A model generated the notes under the pieces. The model ran no database searches. It worked only from the letters and a program-made list of their open reading frames with translations, and was not told where the DNA came from. Positions 1 through 5,423 of a stretch of DNA of 5,423 nt are shown here, in pieces (the stretch's first letter is position 1; every line of letters begins with the position of its first letter). The stretch lies in NCBI GenBank assembly GCA_021732895.1, contig JAKFWE010000391.1, forward strand, positions 1 to 5,423. Direction: 5' to 3'. Source of the DNA: Allobosea sp. (GTDB taxonomy: Bacteria; Pseudomonadota; Alphaproteobacteria; Rhizobiales; Beijerinckiaceae). Both the position numbers and the translations under genes were made by a program.

Positions 1-199
1 CTGTCCCGACCAGCGTCAAGAGCGTGCCGAAGATGGCGAAGACCCACACCCCTTTCGCGCCGACGGCGAGCGCCAGGACGATGGCGAGGCAGGCCACGGT
101 GCCGACCTCGGCGAAGTGGACGAAGCCCTTGTAGGTGCCTTCATGCGCCGGGTAATCCATCTGCGGAATGTCGGAGGCGTGGTGTCCGTGCTCGGCCAT
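1..199 (-). CDS. aa3-type cytochrome c oxidase subunit IV, partial (C-terminus beyond the left edge)
   Basis: Small accessory subunit of the aa3-type cytochrome c oxidase of the alphaproteobacterial inner membrane, the terminal oxidase passing electrons from cytochrome c to oxygen. The 66 codons present are open throughout. The N-terminus is histidine-rich and soluble (MAEHGHH), followed by the family's signature around residues 15-29 (MDYPAHEGTYKGF), then a hydrophobic helix at about 32-48 and a second hydrophobic stretch from about 50 that runs off the window. Many family members have only one helix, so this looks like the longer form. The ATG at 199-197 is the natural start because it places the MDY-H-TY-GF block at the usual distance. 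Only a weak GGGG-type ribosome site precedes it. No stop codon is seen, so the full length is unknown. The subunit's exact role in the oxidase is poorly defined even in well-studied members. Confidence 0.85.
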   Translation of the reverse strand, partial: MAEHGHHASDIPQMDYPAHEGTYKGFVHFAEVGTVACLAIVLALAVGAKGVWVFAIFGTLLTLVGT

Positions 200-228
200 G
201 AGGAATCCCCGGTAATGAAGTCTCCAGC

Positions 229-257
229 CCTGTAGCGTTTCGCGCTCGCGGTTGCAA
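229..257 (-). promoter_or_regulatory. Candidate promoter for the oxidase subunit IV gene
   Basis: On the minus strand, TTGCAA (257-252) is followed after 17 bases by TACAGG (234-229), which would start a transcript near 222 with a leader of about 23 bases before the ATG at 199. The -35 matches four of six consensus bases and the -10 only three. The 71-bp gap to the ABC1 gene upstream could equally be read through. The gap holds no convincing terminator: only a 5-bp GCGTT/AACGC pairing (235-239 with 256-260). Confidence 0.25.
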
Positions 258-270
258 CGCGGCGGTGGCG

Positions 271-1638
271 TCAGCCGACCGCGGAAAGCCCCGCCGCCGC
301 CAGCGCGCCGCGCTGCGTCGCGGCGACGCGCTCGACGCTGAGGCCCTCTATCTCCGCTTCGAACAGCCGGTGAAAATTCAACTCGGCGTCGAGATGCAGG
401 AACACGCCGCCGAGCCCGATGGCGGCGCGGTCCATGAAGACGAATTCGCGCGGCACCGTCACCGGCCCCTTGGTCTTCAAGGCCTGATGCACCTGGAAGG
501 CCTGCTTGCGGCCATACTCCGCCGGGCTGACGTCCTCGGCGATGCGCCGGACCCGGTCCTCCAGCAGCGGGCCGTAGATGAATTTCGCCCAGATGTTCAG
601 CGTATCGACGAGGTCCTTCGTCAACCCCTTGAAGCCCCAGGTCTCATAGGCGTGGACGACACGCGCCTCGTCGCCGTCGAGGATGCCGCGGTAGAGATCG
701 ACCACGCCGCCGACGAAGCTCGGCGGGAAGATGCGGATGCAGCCATAGTCGAGCAGGTTGATGCCTGCTGGCGCGCCATCCTCCGAGAAGACGGTGTAAT
801 TCCCCAGATGCGGATCGCCATGGATGACGCCGTGATGGCTGAAGGGCCGCCACCACGCCTTGAACATGGCCGTCGAGATGCGGTCGCGCGCGTGCTGGGC
901 GTCCTGCTTGTGGTCGAGAATGCGGTCTCCCTCCAGCCAGTGCATCGTCAGCAGCCGCTTCGTCGAGAGCGACGCCTCCAGCGCCGGCACGCGCACCTCC
1001 GGCGTATCCCTCAGGATGCCCTGATACAGCGCGATGTGCCTGCCCTCGCGGACGTAATCCAGCTCCTCGCGCACCCTTGCGCCGATCTCCTTGGCGATCT
1101 CGGTCGTATCGATCACCGGGTCCATGCGCCGGTGCAGCGCGAACAGGATGTCGAGCTGCGAGATGTCGGCCTCGACCGCCGATTCCATGTCGGGATATTG
1201 CAGCTTGCAGGCGAGGCCGACGCCGTCGCGCGTCGTGGCGCGATGAACCTGCCCCAGCGACGCCGCCGCCGAAGGCTTCAGGTCGAACTCGCCGAAGCGC
1301 TCGCGCCAGCTGGCGCCGAGTTCGGCCATCATCCGGCGCTTGACGAAGGCAGCCCCCATCGGCGGGGCCTGCGACTGCAGCTTCTGCAACTCCTCGGCGT
1401 ATTCCGGCGGCACCACGTCGGGGATGGTGGCGACGAGCTGCGCCACCTTCATGATCGGGCCTTTCAGCCCGCCCAAGGCCTTGGCCAGCGCCTCGGCGTT
1501 GGAGAGGTTGCGGTTCTCGACATTGAACAGCCGCGCGCCGGCCATCCGCGCCGCCACCCCTCCGACACTGGCCCCGACGCGGGCATAGCGCGCCGCGCGG
1601 GCGGAAAAGCGGTTGGCTTCGGCGTCGCGGTCGGACAT
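271..1638 (-). CDS. ABC1/AarF (UbiB-like) family atypical protein kinase
   Basis: A 455-residue ABC1-family protein with the protein-kinase-like fold. Visible family elements in order: the N-terminal Kx(G)Q-type motif, here KVAQ at 64-67; the alanine-rich nucleotide loop SAAAS at 123-127; the ATP-site lysine in CKLQYP (K145); the ExD motif in EELDY (E192, D194); the catalytic-loop equivalent HGDPHLGN at 273-280; and the metal-binding DYG at 297-299. Known members (UbiB, yeast Coq8, human COQ8A) support ubiquinone biosynthesis and have ATPase activity. This one lacks the C-terminal membrane helices usual for bacterial UbiB and is shorter, so it is probably a paralogue rather than UbiB itself. 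The start is well fixed: an in-frame TGA lies at 1647-1645, just upstream of the ATG, although no good Shine-Dalgarno is visible. It follows BKACE after 74 bp on the same strand. The target is unknown; the neighbouring oxidase subunit only hints at respiration. Confidence 0.9.
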   Translation of the reverse strand: MSDRDAEANRFSARAARYARVGASVGGVAARMAGARLFNVENRNLSNAEALAKALGGLKGPIMKVAQLVATIPDVVPPEYAEELQKLQSQAPPMGAAFVKRRMMAELGASWRERFGEFDLKPSAAASLGQVHRATTRDGVGLACKLQYPDMESAVEADISQLDILFALHRRMDPVIDTTEIAKEIGARVREELDYVREGRHIALYQGILRDTPEVRVPALEASLSTKRLLTMHWLEGDRILDHKQDAQHARDRISTAMFKAWWRPFSHHGVIHGDPHLGNYTVFSEDGAPAGINLLDYGCIRIFPPSFVGGVVDLYRGILDGDEARVVHAYETWGFKGLTKDLVDTLNIWAKFIYGPLLEDRVRRIAEDVSPAEYGRKQAFQVHQALKTKGPVTVPREFVFMDRAAIGLGGVFLHLDAELNFHRLFEAEIEGLSVERVAATQRGALAAAGLSAVG

Positions 1639-1712
1639 GGGGGCTCATGGGGTTGCTGGCTCGCATTCCAGATGTAGGCCGGCGCGGATGGAACGCCAGT
1701 GCGGCGAATGGC

Positions 1713-2594
1713 TCAGCCGCGCGCCGCCAACTCCACTCTCACCTCCGCCACGCTCGCTGGCCTGCCACCCGCCGCCTCGACCAGCCTGACCGCCTCCGCC
1801 ACCAGCGCCGCATTCGACACGCCGCAGCCGAAGGGCGCGTCCTCCAGCCCGGCCCGGACATGGACGCCGCGCGCCACAGCGGGGCCGATGAGCCCGGTCA
1901 GGTCCACGCCCAGCCCTGCGATCATCACCGGCGCGCTTGGCGCGTCTTCGGCCAGGAGCTTCAGATGCGCGTCGAGCGCGTATTCGCGCGGCGGAAAGCC
2001 CCAGGCGAAATGGTCGGAGAACATCAGCCGGTAGATCGGCGTCGGCATGCCGGGATAGGCTTTCGCCAGCGCCGCGCCGAGACGCGTGAAACCGGGCTCG
2101 TAGATGGCGAAGCTCGGATGGACCTTGTGCCTCTGCGCGACCGCCATGCCCTCGCGAATGTGCTCCTCGGGATTCTGGTAGATGAAGCCGCCCTCGCCCG
2201 CCGGAATGCCGGAGAACGTCGTCCAGTTGCAGGAGCCGGGATCGAGCACGCCCCATTCGACCAGCCCGCGCTTGGCCAACTCCTCCAGATGCGCATAGCG
2301 GCCCGACCCGATCATGTCCCCGGCATAGCCCGAGCCGAGGATCGGGATGGTCGGATAGACGATCGCGTCGATCCTGGCGCGGATGCCCTCGATCGCCTGC
2401 GCGTAGAGCTCCCAGTCGTCGCGCTGGCGCCCGGTCTCGACGTCGTAGACATGGAGATGCACGATCGCGGCGCCCGCCCTCACGGCCGCGATCCCGTCCG
2501 CGACGATCTCGGGGATCGCGATCGGGATGCCGGGCTGGCGCTCGACGCCCCACGGCCCGTTGATCGCGGCCTCGATCCAGATCGGGGTGGTCAT
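1713..2594 (-). CDS. Beta-keto acid cleavage enzyme (BKACE, DUF849; 3-keto-5-aminohexanoate cleavage type)
   Basis: A 293-residue, cytosolic, metal-dependent TIM-barrel enzyme. The founding member, Kce, condenses 3-keto-5-aminohexanoate with acetyl-CoA and cleaves it to acetoacetate and an aminoacyl-CoA in lysine fermentation; relatives use other beta-keto acids. Seen here: the N-terminal strand IEAAING (7-13); the metal-ligand pair HLH with H46 and H48, numbered as in Kce; and RAGLED at 247-252, whose R247, E251 and D252 keep the spacing of Kce Arg226, Glu230 (third protein ligand) and Asp231. So the catalytic set appears intact. The length is slightly above the usual 270-300 residues. Its ATG overlaps the toxin gene's TGA (ATGA, 2594-2591) and no Shine-Dalgarno precedes it, which suggests translational coupling to the upstream toxin-antitoxin genes. 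The substrate cannot be read from sequence. The lysine-fermentation role itself is unlikely, since none of the other genes of that pathway are present here. Confidence 0.93.
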   Translation of the reverse strand: MTTPIWIEAAINGPWGVERQPGIPIAIPEIVADGIAAVRAGAAIVHLHVYDVETGRQRDDWELYAQAIEGIRARIDAIVYPTIPILGSGYAGDMIGSGRYAHLEELAKRGLVEWGVLDPGSCNWTTFSGIPAGEGGFIYQNPEEHIREGMAVAQRHKVHPSFAIYEPGFTRLGAALAKAYPGMPTPIYRLMFSDHFAWGFPPREYALDAHLKLLAEDAPSAPVMIAGLGVDLTGLIGPAVARGVHVRAGLEDAPFGCGVSNAALVAEAVRLVEAAGGRPASVAEVRVELAARG

Positions 2595-2989
2595 TGGCTG
2601 CGTTTGGGTTCGGCGCGATGGTCACGAAGCCATCCCGCCAGGATCTCCTCCTCGGCCTCACCCGCCGCGACGGCAAGGATCGCCGCCGTCATATCGGCTT
2701 GCGGCACGAGCAGATCGATATCGTTGAGGTTGAAGAACACGATCATCGCGGCAAGCGCCGCGCGCTTGTTGCCGTCGATGAACGGATGATTGCGCGCAAT
2801 ATCGAAAGCATAGGCGGCGGCCAGCGCTGCGATACCGTGCTCACCATAGGCAAACTTGTTCTGCGGACGGCCGAGCGCCGATTCGAGCATGCCCCGATCA
2901 CGGATGCCGGCAGGGCCGCCAAACAACGCCAGTTGCTCGGCGTGGATATCGATCACAAGCTCCAGGCTGAGCCATACCGGCTCGGTCAT
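2591..2989 (-). CDS. doc: Type II toxin, Doc (death-on-curing) family with Fic fold
   Basis: A 132-residue toxin close to the family's usual 125-130. The signature HPFIDGNKR lies at 68-76: the Fic-fold active site with the Doc ending NKR in place of the NGR of AMP-transferring Fic enzymes. The N-terminal WLSLELVIDIHAEQL block (6-20), the GxxGIRDRGMLESAL block (25-39) and the helix before the motif (AAAYAFDIARN, 57-67) are also family features. P1 Doc uses this fold to phosphorylate EF-Tu and halt translation, so a similar growth-arrest role is inferred. The active-site residues look intact (H68, D72, N74, K75, R76). Its ATG overlaps the antitoxin's TGA by an ATGA (2989-2986), and the start has no Shine-Dalgarno but sits at the end of a perfect palindrome. 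Its own TGA overlaps the BKACE start in the same way. Confidence 0.93.
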   Translation of the reverse strand: MTEPVWLSLELVIDIHAEQLALFGGPAGIRDRGMLESALGRPQNKFAYGEHGIAALAAAYAFDIARNHPFIDGNKRAALAAMIVFFNLNDIDLLVPQADMTAAILAVAAGEAEEEILAGWLRDHRAEPKRSQ

Positions 2990-3246
2990 TTCGCGAGCTC
3001 GCGAAAGGTGTCGGCGTAGTCCTTGAACGCCCGCCGCGCGAATGCCATTCCGCGCGCATGCACATCGTCATGGGGCACGAGCTTCACCTCGCGGTCAGGC
3101 TGACGGACGACCGTGAACCTGTCGCCCTCCGCCAGCCCCAGACGCGTAAGCATCTCCTTGGGCAGGATGATGCCGACCGAGTTCCCGATCTTGCGAAGCT
3201 GGACGACATCGCCTTCAGCCTCTGGCGGCTTGACGCTCTCGTTCAT
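2986..3246 (-). CDS. AbrB/MazE/SpoVT-type antitoxin partner of Doc
   Basis: An 86-residue antitoxin and probable autorepressor. The SpoVT-AbrB swapped-hairpin DNA-binding domain covers about residues 14-58, with the signature RKIGNSVGIILPKEML at 18-33 and LGLAEGD at 36-42. The C-terminal tail (about 62-86) is charged and probably helical, ending YADTFRELAK; by analogy with other antitoxins this tail should bind and neutralise the toxin. P1 Doc is instead paired with Phd, but AbrB-type partners are common for chromosomal Doc proteins. The start at 3246 is supported by a perfect AGGAGG five bases upstream, the strongest ribosome site in the window and stronger than those of the two genes behind it, which would favour antitoxin over toxin. 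The protein most likely binds the inverted repeat at 3262-3284. Confidence 0.92.
   Translation of the reverse strand: MNESVKPPEAEGDVVQLRKIGNSVGIILPKEMLTRLGLAEGDRFTVVRQPDREVKLVPHDDVHARGMAFARRAFKDYADTFRELAK
2989..3006 (-). promoter_or_regulatory. Perfect 18-bp palindrome at the toxin start codon (possible translation-controlling hairpin)
   Basis: TTTCGCGAGCTCGCGAAA is its own reverse complement. It encodes the last six antitoxin residues (FRELAK) and its last base is the A of the toxin ATG. In the mRNA it could fold as a 7-bp stem (TTTCGCG with CGCGAAA) with an AGCT loop, exactly where a Shine-Dalgarno for the toxin would lie; none is present. The structure could limit independent initiation at the toxin and force coupling to antitoxin translation. 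The palindrome is directly seen; its function is inferred. Confidence 0.45.
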
Positions 3247-3251
3247 CGCGA

Positions 3252-3257
3252 CCTCCT
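3252..3257 (-). promoter_or_regulatory. Ribosome binding site of the antitoxin gene
   Basis: AGGAGG on the minus strand, five bases before the ATG at 3246. It is a full match to the anti-Shine-Dalgarno core and fixes the antitoxin start. No comparable site precedes the toxin or BKACE genes. Confidence 0.85.
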
Positions 3258-3261
3258 CATT

Positions 3262-3284
3262 ACGTTATACGGTTGGTATAACGT
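3262..3284. promoter_or_regulatory. Inverted repeat, probable operator for the antitoxin
   Basis: Two perfect 9-bp arms, ACGTTATAC (3262-3270) and GTATAACGT (3276-3284), are separated by GGTTG. The element is AT-rich compared with its surroundings and lies 16 bp before the antitoxin start codon, overlapping the candidate -10 box. This is the standard position for an operator bound by an antitoxin dimer or toxin-antitoxin complex in type II systems. The repeat is seen; the binding is inferred. Confidence 0.7.
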
Positions 3285-3303
3285 TGTTGGGAACGCCTGC
3301 CAG
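3275..3303 (-). promoter_or_regulatory. Candidate promoter of the antitoxin-toxin-BKACE operon
   Basis: On the minus strand, CTGGCA (3303-3298, four of six consensus bases) is followed after 17 bases by TATACC (3280-3275, four of six). Transcription would start near 3268, leaving a leader of about 22 bases that keeps the AGGAGG. The -10 lies inside the right arm of the inverted repeat, so repressor binding would block it. A second possible -10, TATAAC (3269-3264), would start transcription within the ribosome site and is less likely. No convincing plus-strand promoter for the MaoC gene was found in 3285-3435. Confidence 0.5.
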
Positions 3304-3435
3304 CCGCTCATGGGATTTGCGCCTGCACGGCCGCACACCCGCCTCGGGCAAATACCCGACCGGTCCCGCTTGCCAGCCGCGACGCGCCGCGCGCCTAATG
3401 GCGGAAAGTCAAAAGCATTGGGATGGAAACGGCGG

Positions 3436-3888
3436 ATGGGGCTGTATTTCGAGGAATTCACCGATGATCTGCGCGTCGTGACTCGCGGGCGCACCGTCGG
3501 CGAGGGCGACATCGCGCTGTTTTCCGGGCTCTCGGGCGATTTCAACCCGCTCCATGTCGATGCCGAATACTGCGCCGGGACCGTTTTCGGCGAACGCATC
3601 GCCCATGGCCCGTTGACCTTGTCCATGGCGATCGGGCTGATGTCGCAGCAGAACCTGATCGACGCCACGACCATGGGGCTGCTCGACCTGCGCTGGAGCT
3701 TCGCCGCGCCGGTCAGGATCGGCGACACGGTCCATGCCATCGTCACCACGGTCGATCGCAAGCCCTCGCGCAAGCCCGATCGCGGCGTCGTCACGCTCAG
3801 ACTGGACGTCTTCAACCAGCGCGGCGAGCAGGTCCAGACCGGCCATATGACGTTGCTGATGCAGCGCCGCCCGGTGGAGCCGCACTGA
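3436..3888 (+). CDS. MaoC-like dehydratase (hotdog-fold enoyl-CoA hydratase 2 type)
   Basis: A 150-residue, single-hotdog MaoC-domain protein. The hydratase-2 motif is clear: FSGLSGDFNPLHVD at 29-42, with catalytic D35 and H40 in the D-x-N-P-x-H arrangement, followed by the central helix region ERIAHGPLTLSMAIGL (53-68), where AHG is typical. Enzymes of this type hydrate trans-2-enoyl-CoA to (R)-3-hydroxyacyl-CoA or run the reverse reaction; specificity varies from short chains to branched or mesaconyl-type substrates and cannot be set here. Length is normal for the family. The ATG at 3436 is chosen because the family's N-terminal YFEEF block starts there, with a weak GGATGG nine bases upstream. 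An in-frame TTG at 3418 with GGAAAG before it is an alternative adding six residues. The reading frame stays open far upstream, but that part overlaps the antitoxin and has no family likeness. It shares one base with the next gene (TGATG), so the two are probably co-expressed. Confidence 0.92.
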   Translation: MGLYFEEFTDDLRVVTRGRTVGEGDIALFSGLSGDFNPLHVDAEYCAGTVFGERIAHGPLTLSMAIGLMSQQNLIDATTMGLLDLRWSFAAPVRIGDTVHAIVTTVDRKPSRKPDRGVVTLRLDVFNQRGEQVQTGHMTLLMQRRPVEPH

Positions 3889-5423
3889 TGCTGTCGCGCG
3901 GCGCGGACTACCGGGCGACCCTCGAGGCGTTCCGCTGGGCGATCCCCGGGCGCTTCAACATGGGCGTCGCCTGCTGCGACGCCCATGCCGACGGCTCGGG
4001 GCGGCCGGCGCTGATCTACGAGGGCGAGGACGGCCTGACGACGCTGAGCTTCGACGCGCTCAAGGCGCGGAGCAACCGCCTCGCCAACATGCTGGCCGGC
4101 CATGGAATCGGCCTGGGCGACCGCGTCGGCATCCTGCTGCCGCAGCGGCCCGAGACCGCGATCGCCCATCTCGGCATCTACAAGATGGGCGCGATCGCAC
4201 TGCCGCTTTTCACCCAGTTCGGGCCGGACGCGCTGGAGCATCGCCTCCAGCATTCGGGCGCGAGCGTGCTGATCACCGATGGCGAGAACCTGCCTAAGGT
4301 CGAGGCGATCCGTGGGGCGTTGCCCGAACTCAGGCGAATTTTCGTCATCGGCGGCCATGGCCATCTCGATTTCGAACCCGAAATGGCGAAGGCCTCCGAC
4401 GCGTTCACGCCGCGCGACACGCGCGCCGACGACCCGGCGCTGATCATCTACACGTCGGGCACCACCGGAAAGCCCAAGGGCGCGCTGCACGCCCACCGCG
4501 TCCTGCTCGGCCATCTGCCCGGCGTGCAGCTGCCGCAGGAGTTCTTCCCGCAAGCCGGCGACCTGTTCTGGACGCCGGCCGACTGGGCCTGGGCCGGCGG
4601 CCTGCTCGACGTGCTGCTGCCGAGTCTGTATTTCGGCGTGCCGGTGCTGGCCTCGCGCGCCCGCAAGTTCGATCCCGAGGCCGCTTTCGCGCTGATGGCG
4701 CGCCACGGCGTGCGCAACGCGTTCATCCCGCCGACCGCGCTGAAACTGATGCGGCAGGTCGAGCAGCCGCGCCGCTTCGGATATCGGATGCGATCGATCG
4801 GCACCGGCGGCGAGACGTTGGGGGCCGACATGCTGGAATGGGGCCGCGCCACCTTCGGCTTTGACCTCAACGAGTTCTACGGCCAGACCGAGGCGAACCT
4901 GATCGTCTCCAACTGCGCCAGCCTTTTCCCGGTCGTGCCCGGCTCGATGGGCCGCGCGGCGCCGGGGCATCGCGTCGCGGTGATATCGCCCGAGGGCCGT
5001 GTGCTGCCGGCCGGCGAGCAGGGGTTGATCGCGGTGGCCCGGCCCGATCCGGTGATGATGCTGGAATACTGGCGCCAACCCGAGGCGACGGCGGCGAAAT
5101 TCATTGGCGACTGGCTCGTCACCGGCGACACTGGCGCGTGTGACGATCAGGGCTATTTCTGGTTCAAGGGCCGCGACGACGACATCATCTCGTCGGGCTC
5201 CTACCGCATCGGGCCGGGCGACATCGAGGACTGCATCATCCGCCATCCGGCCGTGCTGATGGTCGCCGTGATCGGCAGCCCGGACCCGGTGCGCACCGAG
5301 GTGGTCAAGGCTTTCATCCTGCCGAGACGCGGCATCGCCGCCTCGGATGCGCTGGCCGCTGAAATCCAGGGCTTCGTCAGGGAGCGGCTCGCCGCCTACC
5401 AGTATCCCCGCGAGATCGAGTTC
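3888..5423 (+). CDS. AMP-forming acyl-CoA synthetase (acetyl/medium-chain type), partial at the right edge
   Basis: A member of the ANL adenylating superfamily that activates a carboxylic acid through an acyl-adenylate to its CoA thioester in the cytosol. The 512 codons present are open, against a usual total near 540-560. Motifs in order: the phosphate-binding loop YTSGTTGKPKG at 188-198; WTPADWAWAGGL at 228-239, the acyl-pocket region typical of acetyl- and medium-chain-like synthetases; GTGGETL at 306-311 region; YGQTE at 331-335; the ribose-binding aspartate in TGDTG (D414); and the hinge GRDDD at 428-432 followed by YRIGP (439-443). The C-terminal catalytic lysine (A10) lies beyond the window. 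The usual SGYR at the CoA-binding turn reads GSYR (437-440). The start ATG shares its A with the MaoC stop (TGATG), implying translational coupling. Likely substrates are short, medium or aryl-substituted acids; the sequence does not decide. Confidence 0.93.
   Translation, partial: MLSRGADYRATLEAFRWAIPGRFNMGVACCDAHADGSGRPALIYEGEDGLTTLSFDALKARSNRLANMLAGHGIGLGDRVGILLPQRPETAIAHLGIYKMGAIALPLFTQFGPDALEHRLQHSGASVLITDGENLPKVEAIRGALPELRRIFVIGGHGHLDFEPEMAKASDAFTPRDTRADDPALIIYTSGTTGKPKGALHAHRVLLGHLPGVQLPQEFFPQAGDLFWTPADWAWAGGLLDVLLPSLYFGVPVLASRARKFDPEAAFALMARHGVRNAFIPPTALKLMRQVEQPRRFGYRMRSIGTGGETLGADMLEWGRATFGFDLNEFYGQTEANLIVSNCASLFPVVPGSMGRAAPGHRVAVISPEGRVLPAGEQGLIAVARPDPVMMLEYWRQPEATAAKFIGDWLVTGDTGACDDQGYFWFKGRDDDIISSGSYRIGPGDIEDCIIRHPAVLMVAVIGSPDPVRTEVVKAFILPRRGIAASDALAAEIQGFVRERLAAYQYPREIEF

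Noticed and set aside
265..1677. A 470-codon open frame on the plus strand opposite the ABC1 gene
   Set aside because: It mirrors the ABC1 coding sequence, lacks recognisable motifs, and has the arginine-rich low-complexity look of a GC-driven shadow.
1639..1712. Possible terminator or promoter between BKACE and the ABC1 gene
   Set aside because: Only a 4-bp CGCC/GGCG pairing without a T-run is visible, and no convincing -35/-10 pair, so nothing is called.
1647..2789. A 380-codon plus-strand open frame opposite BKACE and part of doc
   Set aside because: It crosses two well-supported minus-strand genes and their overlap and shows no family likeness.
3298..3380. Direct repeat of TGCCAGCCGC at 3298-3307 and 3371-3380
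   Set aside because: Only 10 bp and GC-rich, 73 bp apart, with one copy overlapping the candidate -35. Too short to claim as an attachment site or insertion footprint.
3058..3435. A long N-terminal extension of the MaoC protein, since its frame stays open upstream
   Set aside because: The extension overlaps the antitoxin, its ribosome site and operator, and has no hotdog-domain residues. The family domain begins right at the ATG at 3436.
3243..5246. A 667-codon open frame on the minus strand opposite the MaoC and acyl-CoA synthetase genes
   Set aside because: The plus strand in this stretch has two complete domain families with all motifs. The antisense product is rich in arginine, glutamine and histidine with no domain, as expected from high-GC codon bias.

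Overview
The window is dense, high-GC DNA (lines I counted by hand run about 63 to 72% GC) with a typical alphaproteobacterial look. The best lineage clue is the short aa3-type cytochrome c oxidase subunit IV at the left edge, a family largely confined to Alphaproteobacteria. The order Hyphomicrobiales is plausible, but the sequence alone does not fix a genus.

Layout, left to right. (1) Positions 1-199, minus strand: N-terminal part of a cytochrome c oxidase subunit IV (aa3-type), cut by the window edge. (2) 271-1638, minus: a 455-residue ABC1/AarF (UbiB-like) atypical kinase. (3) 1713-2594, minus: a 293-residue beta-keto acid cleavage enzyme (BKACE, DUF849) with its metal ligands in place. 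(4) 2591-2989, minus: a Doc/Fic-fold toxin. (5) 2986-3246, minus: its AbrB/MazE-type antitoxin. (6) 3247-3435: divergent intergenic region with a 23-bp inverted repeat that looks like the antitoxin operator, overlapping a candidate promoter. (7) 3436-3888, plus: a MaoC-like hydratase. (8) 3888 to the right edge, plus: an AMP-forming acyl-CoA synthetase, cut before its C-terminal catalytic lysine.

Two transcription units diverge from about 3285-3435. Leftward, antitoxin, toxin and BKACE are joined by two successive ATGA stop/start overlaps, so a metabolic enzyme is apparently translated from the same message as a toxin-antitoxin pair; the ABC1 kinase follows after 74 bp and may be read through. 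Rightward, the MaoC protein and the acyl-CoA synthetase share one base (TGATG). The acyl-CoA synthetase, MaoC hydratase and BKACE all handle acyl-CoA or beta-keto acids, so they could form a small acid-degradation locus that the toxin-antitoxin module has split or joined. That link is inference.

The most unusual points are the coupling of BKACE to the toxin-antitoxin operon, a perfect 18-bp palindrome ending on the toxin start codon, and the operator-like inverted repeat. I see no wholly new system, and no RNA gene, CRISPR array, insertion sequence or clear terminator.
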